Source: an uncultured Candidatus Saccharibacteria bacterium
GTDB lineage: Bacteria; Patescibacteria; Saccharimonadia; Saccharimonadales; UBA4665
Direction: 5' to 3'
DNA: 46,588 bases
Assembly (NCBI GenBank): GCA_946482575.1
Contig: CAMLRZ010000009.1
Location: forward strand, 1-46,588
Positions 6,975 to 15,979 of the stretch are shown here, piece after piece. Position numbers and translations under genes: made by a program. A model generated the notes under the pieces. It worked only from the letters and a program-made list of their open reading frames with translations, made no database searches and was not told the DNA's origin. The first letter of the stretch is position 1. The number at the start of each line of letters is the position of its first letter.

Positions 6975-7003
6975 ACTATACCTCAAAATTGGGAAACTTG
7001 CAA
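6975..7003 (-). promoter_or_regulatory. promoter outside the cassette, pointing into it
   Basis: On the minus strand TTGCAA (7003-6998), a 17-nt spacer and TATAGT (6980-6975). The start would be near 6968, outside the inverted repeat. It is AT-rich and resembles the native promoters of the window. Confidence 0.65.
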
Positions 7004-7013
7004 GCGGTGCTGG

Positions 7014-8663
7014 CTAAAAATGGTCGCGAATGTGGCCAAAGCTGTAGTCCCAGTTGGCATTGGCTTTTTTGTGTGGGTTAAAAATACCCAGGGGATCCAT
7101 AATGTCTTTGGTTTGGCGGAAAAGACGCAACACTTCGGTGCCATACATTTGTTCCAGCCAAGGGCCGCGTACCAAACCGTCGTTGTGCTCACCGCTCAGG
7201 CTACCACCGTATTTTAGGACCAGCTCGTTCACTTCTTTCATGGCAGGTAATAATTTGGCGCGATCGCTGGGATCCTCCAGCTTCATGAGCGGAATAATAT
7301 GGAAGTTGCCATCACCCATATGACCGGCAATGGTCGCCATCAGATCATACTTTTTAATAATTTTGCGGATTTGGGGCCAAAATTCCACCAAATGCGGCGG
7401 ATTAACCACCAAGTCATCAATGAATGGGGCAGTGTGCTTGTCTTTGACTTTGCTGCGCAATAATTGGAAGCTGTATCGGCGCATCAGCCAAAACTTTTCA
7501 CTTTTTTGCGCCGTGTTATCGCGTTCCATGGGCATGCGGTAGGGTTTAAGGATTTCATGCATATTGTTGATTTTGTCGTCGACTTCTTGCTGGGTCTGAC
7601 CGTTAAATTCGATCATCAAGATCAATTTTGGAATACCGCGCAGGAGCATAAACCCATCAGGGATCAGGCTAATCAGCAACTTAATAAAACCCGCAACACC
7701 CAACATCTTCATAAAGCTAGGCATAAACCGGATTGACAGCCACAGCGTAGCGTCATCGAATGACTCGAACGTTGCCGGCTTTTGGGCCACCACTTTGTTA
7801 ATGATCTCGCCCAAAGGCCTGATGTCTTTCATAAAGCACACCAGCAAGCCGGTGTACGGGCGGGTGGGAACGAGGCGGAAATGAATATTAGTAACAAAGC
7901 CTAGCGTTCCTTGAGCACCCACAATCAATTTTGTCAGATCAAAAATGCCGGTTTCGCGGTCCCATACATCCCATAAATTATAGCCGGTGGAGTTTTTGCT
8001 TACGCGAGGCTTGGCGGCCTTAATTCGGTCATAATTTTGCTCGATCAGCTCAAATAATTGCTTGTATACCTGGCCCTCAAAGTCTTTTTGCGCCATTTTG
8101 ATAGTCAGCTCTTTCTTTTCGAGCGGCTTGACGGTGCGTTCTACGCCATCGGCAAATACCACGCGCAACTCGGTGACAAAATCTTCGGTTTTGCCATACT
8201 CCAACGATTTTTCACCTCCGGAGTTGTTGTTGACCATACCGCCAATGGTGCAAAGATCACGGCTGGCTGGGTAGGTGGGCATAAGTGCCTGATACTTAAG
8301 CGTTTCTTTTTCAAAGTCACGATAGAATACGCCAGGTTGAGCATGCGCAGTCGTAGCAGTAACGGTCTGAATATTTGTAAAATGCTTGTTAAAATCCACG
8401 ATAATCGAATCGTTGATTGCGCCTCCCGACATATCCGTGCCAGCCGAACGAGCCGTGAGTGACAGTGCCGGATTTTTCTTTTTAGCCTCCGACACCAGGG
8501 CTACCAAGTGCTCAACATCCTGGGCGTCTTTGGGGGATACCACCAATTGCGGCGTGATCTCGAACATCGACGCGTCGTGGCTATAGGTTTCAAGGGTTGC
8601 GGCCGAAGTGTCGGTTTCGCCGCTAAAACCAACCTTCTGCAATTGTTTAATTATGTCATCCAT
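7014..8663 (-). CDS. FAD-linked oxidase (GlcD / D-lactate dehydrogenase type)
   Basis: These flavoproteins oxidise 2-hydroxy acids such as D-lactate or glycolate and pass electrons to a quinone or other acceptor. The 549-aa protein has the N-terminal PCMH-type FAD domain (about 35-220, with ARSAGTDMSGGA and TIGGMVNNNSGGEKS) and the C-terminal FAD-oxidase domain with GHMGDGNFH and a final SGEHNDGLVRG in place of the usual GEHGIG. There is no membrane helix, so it is cytosolic or peripheral. TTGCGA and TAAGCT on the minus strand (8701-8673) leave only 9 nt to the start. The exact substrate is unknown. Confidence 0.82.
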   Translation of the reverse strand: MDDIIKQLQKVGFSGETDTSAATLETYSHDASMFEITPQLVVSPKDAQDVEHLVALVSEAKKKNPALSLTARSAGTDMSGGAINDSIIVDFNKHFTNIQTVTATTAHAQPGVFYRDFEKETLKYQALMPTYPASRDLCTIGGMVNNNSGGEKSLEYGKTEDFVTELRVVFADGVERTVKPLEKKELTIKMAQKDFEGQVYKQLFELIEQNYDRIKAAKPRVSKNSTGYNLWDVWDRETGIFDLTKLIVGAQGTLGFVTNIHFRLVPTRPYTGLLVCFMKDIRPLGEIINKVVAQKPATFESFDDATLWLSIRFMPSFMKMLGVAGFIKLLISLIPDGFMLLRGIPKLILMIEFNGQTQQEVDDKINNMHEILKPYRMPMERDNTAQKSEKFWLMRRYSFQLLRSKVKDKHTAPFIDDLVVNPPHLVEFWPQIRKIIKKYDLMATIAGHMGDGNFHIIPLMKLEDPSDRAKLLPAMKEVNELVLKYGGSLSGEHNDGLVRGPWLEQMYGTEVLRLFRQTKDIMDPLGIFNPHKKANANWDYSFGHIRDHF

Positions 8664-8672
8664 ACTGCTTAT

Positions 8673-8701
8673 AGCTTAAGCGTAAAGGGGGTTTGTCGCA
8701 A
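8673..8701 (-). promoter_or_regulatory. promoter of the FAD-linked oxidase gene
   Basis: On the minus strand TTGCGA (8701-8696), a 17-nt spacer and TAAGCT (8678-8673), nine bases before the ATG. Confidence 0.55.
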
Positions 8702-8796
8702 GAGCACAATAGGTGAGAACGTTCATCAAATGTTTGACACTTTGGGCAACTTACTGGATAATCCTAGCAAATTAAATAAACCTGAAAGGCTTATAC

Positions 8797-9120
8797 GTGG
8801 ACCGTCAAACTGAGGCAATACGCGCTTACTACAGCGCTCAAAATTTTGCGTATTGGAGCTTTTCGGGGTTGTTTATTCCGGCGTTGGGCATCGTTCTGGG
8901 ACTTATCGGACTTTCTAGGTTAAAGCAGTTAGCTCCTGGCAATGAACAAGAACGAGCAGACATTAAACGAACTGCGGTGCTTGCTAAAGTCGGCGTAGGA
9001 ATCTCCATCTTTCATCTTCTTATTACTATCATCGGTGGTATTTGGTGGTTTCACACAGTCACGCAGGTTATGGAAACCGAGTGGGAGTCCCAGAACGCCG
9101 TTCAGTACCAAGAAGAGTAG
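8797..9120 (+). CDS. small membrane protein with two helices
   Basis: This 107-aa protein has two hydrophobic helices (about 18-42 and 64-88) joined by a charged loop (LKQLAPGNEQERADIKRT), and an acidic C-terminus. I know no function for it. The GTG start at 8797 has AAAGG about 7 nt upstream; no better start is available. It precedes the anchored protein gene at 9179, which has its own promoter. Confidence 0.55.
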   Translation: MDRQTEAIRAYYSAQNFAYWSFSGLFIPALGIVLGLIGLSRLKQLAPGNEQERADIKRTAVLAKVGVGISIFHLLITIIGGIWWFHTVTQVMETEWESQNAVQYQEE

Positions 9121-9140
9121 CGAGCTCTTTTGAAGCCTAG

Positions 9141-9169
9141 TTGTGGCGACTTGCCATTAATTGTATAAT
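9141..9169 (+). promoter_or_regulatory. promoter of the 9179 gene
   Basis: TTGTGG at 9141-9146, a 17-nt spacer and a consensus TATAAT at 9164-9169, nine bases before the ATG. Confidence 0.75.
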
Positions 9170-9178
9170 TGAAGGGTC

Positions 9179-9946
9179 ATGTTCCTCATTTTCAGCCATC
9201 TCATTAGGAACGCATTAACCAGTTTAAAGCGGCTATTGCTGGAGCCCAAAAATATCGGCATCGCTTCGGGACTGGCCGCGCTGGTAGTGGTTGCTAGTGG
9301 TCTATGGACACACTCGGCAGCCATTCGAAACGCGTCACAACAAGACAATCAAAGCAGCGTAACCAAAACGCAAGAGCTGCAAAGCGATCATGCGCAGAAA
9401 TCTGCACAGGCACAAACCGACGCTTCTGGCGCAACTACTCAGTCCGACGGCACTGCCAGCCCCCAAAGCAAAAGCTCCTCCAGCGATGGCAGTTCTAAGT
9501 CATCAGATGCAGCCGCAGCCAGCCAGCAAAGTTTTAGCACCGTTATTACTCATGCCGGGCAGGTAAGCGCCGGCACGCTCATTGCCTATAACGCAAACAA
9601 AAACGAAAAGACCTATTATGGTGGTGACTTAGCGCTCAGTGCCACTGCTCTGACTATTTCCAAGAGCAATTCCACGGCCGAGTCGCGGACAGTAACTATT
9701 TCGTCTCCCGACGGCCAGACACTCGGCACGCCAACGTCTCCGTGGGACGACAAATCACCTTATTTTTGGATTACCGCCGATTCGTCCAATGCCAAATCAT
9801 CGGGCACATCATTTGACATGCTGGTGGACTTTTCATCCAATGTCCCCACGGGCACCTACCAACTACACCTAACCAGCGGCAGAGCGCAGCAACCTGCTGA
9901 CAACTGGCGCTATGACAACTTTATAACCATTACGGTCACTGATTAA
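9179..9946 (+). CDS. membrane-anchored surface protein with Ser/Gln-rich stalk
   Basis: This 255-aa protein has a short basic start, one membrane helix (about 29-45), then a low-complexity stalk rich in Ser, Gln, Asp, Lys and Ala (about 50-118), then a C-terminal beta-rich domain (about 120-255) with alternating strands (LALSATALTIS, RTVTISSPDG, FDMLVDFSS, GTYQLHLTSG, FITITVTD) like an Ig-type sandwich. The topology fits an extracellular domain on a flexible stalk. The specific function is unknown; a role in surface contact is inference only. Confidence 0.6.
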   Translation: MFLIFSHLIRNALTSLKRLLLEPKNIGIASGLAALVVVASGLWTHSAAIRNASQQDNQSSVTKTQELQSDHAQKSAQAQTDASGATTQSDGTASPQSKSSSSDGSSKSSDAAAASQQSFSTVITHAGQVSAGTLIAYNANKNEKTYYGGDLALSATALTISKSNSTAESRTVTISSPDGQTLGTPTSPWDDKSPYFWITADSSNAKSSGTSFDMLVDFSSNVPTGTYQLHLTSGRAQQPADNWRYDNFITITVTD

Positions 9947-9952
9947 AATCAG

Positions 9953-9982
9953 TTGTGACAGCTGACCACGGTTCTGTATAAT
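9953..9982 (+). promoter_or_regulatory. promoter of the NDH-2 gene (leaderless)
   Basis: TTGTGA at 9953-9958, an 18-nt spacer and TATAAT at 9977-9982, seven bases before the ATG at 9990. Confidence 0.75.
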
Positions 9983-9989
9983 CGTAAGC

Positions 9990-11195
9990 ATGACTGAAAC
10001 TCCACCAAATGTAGCTGCAAAAAAGCGCGTGCTTGTGGTTGGTGGCGGCTTTGGCGGGCTCAAAACCGTCTTAGAGCTGGCAAAACACCACGACTACGAC
10101 ATAACGCTGCTGTCCAAACAAGATACGTTTCGCTATTATCCGGCGCTCTACCACACCGCTACCGGCGGCTTGTACGAACAGTCTAATATTCCCTTGGAAG
10201 AAATTGTTACAAACAAAGCCAAGATTGTAAAAGGCACCGCCGTCACCGTAGACCGCAAACAAAAAGTCGTAACCACCCAGGAGGGCCAAAAACTTCCGTA
10301 TGAAATTTTGGTGCTCAGCTTGGGCGTAACCGTAAACTACTTTGGCATTAAGGGGCTTGAGGAATTTTCGTACGGTATAAAATCATGGGAGCAGATCCGC
10401 CGCTTTAAGCACCATTTGCACCAACAATTATCCGACGACCAAGCGCCTGACCTCAACTACCTGATTGTGGGCGCTGGGCCGACTGGCATCGAATTAGCTG
10501 GAGCACTGCCGGCATATCTTCAAGAAATCATGCAAAAGCACGGTCTAAAAGGCAAAAAAGCCAACATTACTATTATTGAAGCGGCGCCGCGATTGTTGCC
10601 GCGTTCTGATCCGCGTATATCACTGGCTGTAGAGAAGCGCCTGCAAAAATTGGGCATCACGCTCAAACTTGGTCAAAAAGTAGAGGGGCAAACGGCCGAC
10701 AGCCTGATGGTGAGCGGCGAGCCTATCAAGAGTCGCACCGTGGTGTGGACTGCTGGCACCGCCAATAATCCGTTCTTTACTGCTAACAACTTTGCGCTGA
10801 ACGAGCGTGGAAAAGTGGTAGTTGACGAGTATCTACGTGCCGAGGAAGGCGTCTACGTCATTGGCGACAACGCCGCGACTGAATTTAGCGGCTTGGCTCA
10901 GACTGCGCTTCGCGATGGCCAGTTTGTTGCACACGATATTGTTCGGCGCGCCAAGGGCGAAAAACTAGAGGCCTACGAACCCAAAAAGCCAATCAGCGTC
11001 ATTCCGGTGGGGCCCAACTGGGCTGCAGTGGAGTGGGGTACTCGAACATATACCGGACTAATCGGCTGGTGGCTCCGTCAGGCAGCTGACTGGGTCGGCT
11101 TCCACGACCTAGAACCCTGGTGGAAAGCCAGCGCACAGTGGATGACCGAGTTTGGTGAATCCGAAGAGTGTCCAACCTGTCTGCAGAAGAAGTAG
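9990..11195 (+). CDS. ndh: type II NADH dehydrogenase (NDH-2)
   Basis: NDH-2 oxidises NADH and reduces a membrane quinone without pumping protons. The 401-aa protein is of normal length: an N-terminal FAD site (VLVVGGGFGGLKT, about 14-26), a second Rossmann motif for NADH (LIVGAGPTGIELAG, about 157-170), the YVIGDNA segment that closes the flavin site, and a C-terminal region with amphipathic helices (GLIGWWLRQAADWVGF) used for membrane docking. With the FAD-linked oxidase upstream and the ATP synthase downstream it fits a short quinone-linked chain. Related flavoproteins in this superfamily cannot be fully excluded. Confidence 0.85.
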   Translation: MTETPPNVAAKKRVLVVGGGFGGLKTVLELAKHHDYDITLLSKQDTFRYYPALYHTATGGLYEQSNIPLEEIVTNKAKIVKGTAVTVDRKQKVVTTQEGQKLPYEILVLSLGVTVNYFGIKGLEEFSYGIKSWEQIRRFKHHLHQQLSDDQAPDLNYLIVGAGPTGIELAGALPAYLQEIMQKHGLKGKKANITIIEAAPRLLPRSDPRISLAVEKRLQKLGITLKLGQKVEGQTADSLMVSGEPIKSRTVVWTAGTANNPFFTANNFALNERGKVVVDEYLRAEEGVYVIGDNAATEFSGLAQTALRDGQFVAHDIVRRAKGEKLEAYEPKKPISVIPVGPNWAAVEWGTRTYTGLIGWWLRQAADWVGFHDLEPWWKASAQWMTEFGESEECPTCLQKK

Positions 11196-11197
11196 CG

Positions 11198-11203
11198 TAT
11201 AAT
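11198..11203 (+). promoter_or_regulatory. -10 box of the helicase-nuclease gene
   Basis: TATAAT at 11198-11203, seven bases before the ATG at 11211. It overlaps the end of the NDH-2 coding region and its -35 is poor. Confidence 0.55.
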
Positions 11204-11210
11204 ATCACCC

Positions 11211-14200
11211 ATGGGACGCTACGAGGAGGCACTAGCTGGGCTAAATGATGCTCAAAAAAAAGCCGTCACAACCATTGACGGTCCTGTTTTGGTGATCGCC
11301 GGCCCGGGCACTGGCAAGACCCAGCTGCTTACTACTCGCATTGCGCATATCCTGGCAACCACCGACACGCTGCCCGAAAACATTCTCTGTCTAACTTTTA
11401 CCGAGTCCGCCGCAGCCACCATGCGGCAGCGCCTTGCCAGCATGATCGGTCAGGCTGCCTACAACATTACCATCAGCACGTATCACGCTTTTGGTAGTGA
11501 TTTACTGCGCCGGTACCCCGATTATTTTGCCGACTTAAGTGATCAAAAGCCGGCTGACGATCTAAGCATTGATGCGATTTTTCGTCATATTGTAGAAGAG
11601 TTGCCGTACGGTAATCCGTTAAAATTTGCCGACACCTACCTGGGCGACATCAAAACCTTTGTTTCCGACGCCAAACGCGCGCTGCTAACTCCTGACGATA
11701 TTCGCATTATCGCCAAGAGCAACGCAGACTTTATTGTGCAAGCGCAGCCTTTGGTCCACAATTGCTTGGCAAGCATGGTGCGCGTTGACAAAAAATCGCT
11801 CGACTTATTTATGAATTTAGAGCAAGCATTGGCGCCGTTGTCTGTGGCTATGCCACTGCCGCAAGTGGCGCCGCTTAGCAGCATGGTGCTTACCACCTTA
11901 CGCGAGGCAATCCAACAGGCCGAAGAGAGCGGCAAAACCATGGCTCTGACTAAATGGAAAAACACCTGGCTAGTCAAAGATGACGCCGGGGCTTTTACGT
12001 TGGACGGTCAAAAAACGACTCAAAAATTGCTGGCAGCCGCCGATATCTACGAGCAATACCTACAGGCGCTGAACGAGCGCAATCTTTTTGACTACGACGA
12101 TATGATTTTGCGAGCTGTACGCGGCTTGGAAACCAACGACGATCTGCGCTTTACGCTGCAAGAACGCTACTTATATATTTTGCTCGATGAATTTCAGGAC
12201 ACAAACGGCGCTCAGCTGCGATTGGTAGAATTGCTCACCGATAACCCAGTGTTGGAAGGCCGGCCAAACGTTTTGGCCGTGGGCGACGACGACCAGGCAA
12301 TTTATGCGTTTCAGGGGGCTGACTACTCGCATATGCTGCAATTCCGCGACCTGTACCGTGATGTTGTACCGGTGGCGCTCACCAAAAATTATCGATCACA
12401 CGCCCACATTTTGCACGCCGCACGCGGCATTGCCGAACAGATTGAAGAGCGATTGCATCATCATTTTCCAGAAATTGAAAAAACCTTAGAAGCGGCAAAT
12501 CCGGCCCTGCAAAAATCGGCCACCGTGGAGCGCCATGAAGCAAAAAGTGACGTGGGTCAGTTTGCCTGGACCGCGCATAAGATTGCCGAGCTTGTGCAGT
12601 CTGGTGTACCGGCCAGTGAAATTGCCGTGCTGGCACCGCAGCACAAATACCTAGAACCGCTCGTGCCGTATTTGCAAGAGGCAGGTGTGCCTGTGCGGTA
12701 CGAGAAACGCGAAAACGTACTCGATGACGCCTGCGTGCAACAACTTCTGACCATGAGTAGTTTGGTGCAAGCCTTGCGAGCAGGCGATTTTGCCAGTGCA
12801 AACGCGCTCTGGACCGAAGTACTAAGCTACCCGTTCTGGGGTCTTCCCACCAGTATGCTCTGGCAACTTAGCTGGCAGGCTAATGACGACCGCGAAAATT
12901 GGACCGAGACGCTGCTGGCTCACGAACAGCTCAAACCCATTGCGCTTTTCTTTATGCGTCTGAGCATGCTGGCCGAAACCGAAACCCTGGAAACCATGCT
13001 CGACTACATTATAGGAGTGGCACCGCTCGATTTGGCGGAGCCTGGTTTTACCACTTTCCGTTCGCCATTGTATGTACATTACTTTCAAGAAAATACCGCC
13101 GAACTGGAAAACGTTGGTTCGTTCTGGGACTTGCTGACCAACTTAACTATCTTGCGTGCACGACTTCGCGAGTACAAAGCGGACCAAAGCGATTGCTTGG
13201 TTTTGACCGACTTTATCGACTTTGTGGCTGCTCACCGCGCTGCCAATATTAAGATCGTGAACACCAGCCCCTACCAAGAGGCCGACGAAGCCGTACAGCT
13301 CATGACCGCCTTTAAGTCCAAAGGTATGGAGTTCGCTGCGGTGTTTGTGTTGGCAGTTAACGATGAAGCCTGGGGTGTCAGCGCCCGAGCCCAAAGCTCA
13401 CGCTTAAGCCTGCCGCCTAACTTGCAATTTATTCGCTATGCTGGCGCTACTAACGACGAGCGGCTACGACTGTTTTACGTAGCAGTTACGCGCGCTAAGA
13501 CACAACTGTATTTGGTGAACTACCAGGCAACCTACAGCGGCAAAGCCCTGTCCCGGTTGCGTTACTTGAACGAAGTTACCGAGGGCAAGCAGGGCAAGAG
13601 TCCGCTACTCCCCGATACCTCGCAAACAATTTTGCCCGCCGAAGGCGACGAATTGCAAAATCCACAAAATGACCTGGCCGCCTACTGGCAACAGCGACAC
13701 CACCGTGCACTCACCAAAGAAGATGCGCGTGCGTTGTTGCAACCACGACTCCAGCAATTCCAGCTGAGCCCCACGCACGTAAACTCCTTTATAGACCTGG
13801 AATATGCCGGCCCGGCAAGCTTCTTTATTAACACTATTCTGCGATTCCCTAAGGCGCCGACTGCCACCGGGCAATTTGGTAATGCTATTCACGAGACGCT
13901 GGAGTGGATTCATCTGCACCATAAAAAACAGGGAAGTGTGCCGGATATTCGTCGCGTGTTTGCGGCGTTTGAACAGCGCTTGCGCGCAAAACGTCTGAGT
14001 ACTCAGGATACAGCTCAGATGATCGATCGAGGGCAAACCTGCCTGCGCGCTTATCTGGCGCAGCGCCAGCATACCATTGCCAGTACCAACGAATGCGAAA
14101 TCTCGTTCCGCAGGGAAGGCGTATTTATTGGCGATACGCACATGGCCGGAAATATCGACAAGCTCATAATTGACCCCGAGCGCAAAACAATTACCATTGT

Positions 14201-14585
14201 GGACTACAAAACGGGCACCAGTTATCAGCGCTGGCAGCACAGCACCAAGCTGCACAAGTATAAACAGCAACTTTACTTGTACCGCGCGCTGATCGAGGGC
14301 TCACGGCGTTTTGCCGGATATACGGTAGAAGATGCCTATTTGGAGTTTGTGGAGCCTAATGAAGCAGGCGACATTGTGGAGCTGCATTTGGTATTTGACG
14401 CCGACGAATATCAGCAAGTTAAGCAATTGGCGCAAGCTGTGTGGCGCCGAATTATGCAGGTAGACCTGCCTGATGTAAGCGCCTTCAGTCCCGATATGAA
14501 AGGCATCGAGCAATTCGAACACCTCTTGCTTTCCGAGCTAATCAGCACCACTCCGGCAGATAGCCAAGCCACGCTGAACCTATAA
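11211..14585 (+). CDS. UvrD/PcrA-type helicase fused to a RecB-like nuclease
   Basis: This 1124-aa protein is a superfamily 1A DNA helicase with a C-terminal PD-(D/E)XK nuclease, the AddA/RecB-like layout. Visible motifs are the Q motif (LNDAQKKAV, 11-19), Walker A AGPGTGKT (30-37), DEFQDTN (about 326), GDDDQAIYAFQGA, the late helicase motif VAVTRAK, and near 870-1000 the nuclease residues HETLEW, GNIDKL and IVDYKTG. It would unwind and degrade or resect DNA ends in the cytosol. No AddB- or RecC-like partner gene is adjacent, so it may act alone. The stop abuts that of the convergent gene. Confidence 0.85.
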   Translation: MGRYEEALAGLNDAQKKAVTTIDGPVLVIAGPGTGKTQLLTTRIAHILATTDTLPENILCLTFTESAAATMRQRLASMIGQAAYNITISTYHAFGSDLLRRYPDYFADLSDQKPADDLSIDAIFRHIVEELPYGNPLKFADTYLGDIKTFVSDAKRALLTPDDIRIIAKSNADFIVQAQPLVHNCLASMVRVDKKSLDLFMNLEQALAPLSVAMPLPQVAPLSSMVLTTLREAIQQAEESGKTMALTKWKNTWLVKDDAGAFTLDGQKTTQKLLAAADIYEQYLQALNERNLFDYDDMILRAVRGLETNDDLRFTLQERYLYILLDEFQDTNGAQLRLVELLTDNPVLEGRPNVLAVGDDDQAIYAFQGADYSHMLQFRDLYRDVVPVALTKNYRSHAHILHAARGIAEQIEERLHHHFPEIEKTLEAANPALQKSATVERHEAKSDVGQFAWTAHKIAELVQSGVPASEIAVLAPQHKYLEPLVPYLQEAGVPVRYEKRENVLDDACVQQLLTMSSLVQALRAGDFASANALWTEVLSYPFWGLPTSMLWQLSWQANDDRENWTETLLAHEQLKPIALFFMRLSMLAETETLETMLDYIIGVAPLDLAEPGFTTFRSPLYVHYFQENTAELENVGSFWDLLTNLTILRARLREYKADQSDCLVLTDFIDFVAAHRAANIKIVNTSPYQEADEAVQLMTAFKSKGMEFAAVFVLAVNDEAWGVSARAQSSRLSLPPNLQFIRYAGATNDERLRLFYVAVTRAKTQLYLVNYQATYSGKALSRLRYLNEVTEGKQGKSPLLPDTSQTILPAEGDELQNPQNDLAAYWQQRHHRALTKEDARALLQPRLQQFQLSPTHVNSFIDLEYAGPASFFINTILRFPKAPTATGQFGNAIHETLEWIHLHHKKQGSVPDIRRVFAAFEQRLRAKRLSTQDTAQMIDRGQTCLRAYLAQRQHTIASTNECEISFRREGVFIGDTHMAGNIDKLIIDPERKTITIVDYKTGTSYQRWQHSTKLHKYKQQLYLYRALIEGSRRFAGYTVEDAYLEFVEPNEAGDIVELHLVFDADEYQQVKQLAQAVWRRIMQVDLPDVSAFSPDMKGIEQFEHLLLSELISTTPADSQATLNL

Positions 14586-15182
14586 TTACGCAGCTGGCGG
14601 AAAGTCCGGGTCAGGAGAGTGATCAAAGTACTCCAGCAGCCCATACTGCTCTAGTTGCTGAAAGCGATACAGCCTGTCCGCAGCACAACATCCAGTAATA
14701 TGCTGGGTCACTACAGCATGAATCATGTCTATGGTCGCGCCGCCCGTCTCAGGCCGAATCTCCGCGGCCTGAGCACGCGCACGCAGCAATGGTGCAATCT
14801 CTGGCGTGGCCACATGCCCGCCATCCCAGTAGGCACTCGTAACATACAACGCCGCTTCTTCTAGCACTATCGTATCCGCCGGATTGGAATCTGCGAGTGC
14901 AAAGAGCGTTTGTATATTATTCTGGGCCTCTTGGTGGTCGGCAGGTGGTTGCTGTAAGTCTTGCACTGCCCGATCAATACGAACCTCAAGCATCTCTGCC
15001 GCGAGTCGGTTCATCTTTCGTTGAGCAGGCAGCGAGCGCAACACAGCCACTTCTGCGTGTTGCTGGCGGCGGCGCAAGTGTGCAAAATGCTCAACCTTTT
15101 GTAACAGCGTCGGCTGTTCTTCAGCCTCTGGCGTATACCCGCTTTTTTCATACGTGGATGGAAAAGCAATGACTCTTCCCAT
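14586..15182 (-). CDS. hypothetical protein, mostly helical
   Basis: I do not recognise this 198-aa protein. It is soluble, Ala/Gln/Glu-rich and mostly helical, with a basic helix near residues 28-55 and long amphipathic stretches. A Cys pair (ITGCCAADR) lies near residue 165. An AAGGA site sits about 9 nt upstream of the start. It is convergent with the helicase gene and follows the aquaporin terminator. Confidence 0.5.
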   Translation of the reverse strand: MGRVIAFPSTYEKSGYTPEAEEQPTLLQKVEHFAHLRRRQQHAEVAVLRSLPAQRKMNRLAAEMLEVRIDRAVQDLQQPPADHQEAQNNIQTLFALADSNPADTIVLEEAALYVTSAYWDGGHVATPEIAPLLRARAQAAEIRPETGGATIDMIHAVVTQHITGCCAADRLYRFQQLEQYGLLEYFDHSPDPDFPPAA

Positions 15183-15200
15183 AAAGCATATCCTTATCTT

Positions 15201-15236
15201 TGATAGTAAAAAGGGCCTCCGGTTAGGAGGCCCTTG
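15201..15236 (-). terminator. terminator of the aquaporin gene
   Basis: AAGGGCCTCC (15211-15220) pairs perfectly with GGAGGCCCTT (15226-15235) around a 5-nt loop. On the minus strand TTTTTAC follows. It separates the aquaporin gene from the next minus-strand gene. Confidence 0.85.
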
Positions 15237-15254
15237 CTCATACGAGCAGCGTCG

Positions 15255-15911
15255 TTACTTTTTCTTCTTGGCTGAACCAGCAGCTTCGTCTTTTGCGTAT
15301 GGCGCAAATAGGAAGCCGTAAATGTTGAAACCAATAATGGCACCCAAGATTGGACCAAGCACGTATACCCATGAGAATGAGCGTACGCCCAAGGCAACTG
15401 CGGGGTTCAACAGGCCGTATGATACAGCAGATGCCACGATAGCACCAAGCATCAAGCCAATACCAACGACGGCAGCAGCTTTGCCCACCTCAAGACGCTG
15501 GTAGGCTGCGGCAGCCCAGGCAATGCTAAAGATCAGCGCGCCTACAGCTTCGGCAATCAAGATTTTAGCCTCGAACTTACCGGTAGCGTTGCTCCAGCTT
15601 TGGCCAATAAAGTAGGTGTAGAGCCAATAAGCTGCACCACCACCGGCCATTTGGGCGGCAACATAGGCCAACGCAGGCACTGTCTTAACCTTGCGAACGG
15701 TCCACAAACCAAGCGTAATTGCTGGGTTTAAATGAGCGCCAGACACTGCGCCCAACGCTAATGTCATAGCTACCAGCACCAAACCTGCGGCAATTGCCAC
15801 AAAGTATGGAATACCAATCGTTGATTTACTTACTGCTAAGACAACAAGTGTCAAAACGCCGGTGCCGAGAAACTCCGCCACAAGCATGGCGATTTTCTTT
15901 CTTCCGAACAT
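15255..15911 (-). CDS. aquaporin / MIP-family channel
   Basis: MIP channels let water or small solutes such as glycerol cross the membrane. This 218-aa protein has six membrane helices and both half-helix motifs, HLNPAITLG (about residue 62) and LLNPAVALG (about 168). The length and the arginine after the second NPA region (GVRSF) fit the aquaporin type more than the longer glycerol facilitators, but selectivity is not settled by sequence. It ends in a Lys-rich tail. A GGAGG site lies 5 nt before the ATG. Confidence 0.88.
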   Translation of the reverse strand: MFGRKKIAMLVAEFLGTGVLTLVVLAVSKSTIGIPYFVAIAAGLVLVAMTLALGAVSGAHLNPAITLGLWTVRKVKTVPALAYVAAQMAGGGAAYWLYTYFIGQSWSNATGKFEAKILIAEAVGALIFSIAWAAAAYQRLEVGKAAAVVGIGLMLGAIVASAVSYGLLNPAVALGVRSFSWVYVLGPILGAIIGFNIYGFLFAPYAKDEAAGSAKKKK

Positions 15912-15943
15912 ATACCCTCCATATGGTTTTACGTATTACCATT

Positions 15944-15972
15944 AGCGTACGATAAACGCGCGCAATTGTAAA
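15944..15972 (-). promoter_or_regulatory. promoter of the aquaporin gene
   Basis: On the minus strand TTTACA (15972-15967), a 17-nt spacer and TACGCT (15949-15944). A leader with a GGAGG site follows. Confidence 0.5.
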
Positions 15973-15979
15973 GTTTTAC

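Noticed and set aside
9954..9970. TGTGA half-site before NDH-2, as a third Crp-type operator.
   Set aside because: The second half reads ACCAC rather than TCACA; it is part of the -35 box.
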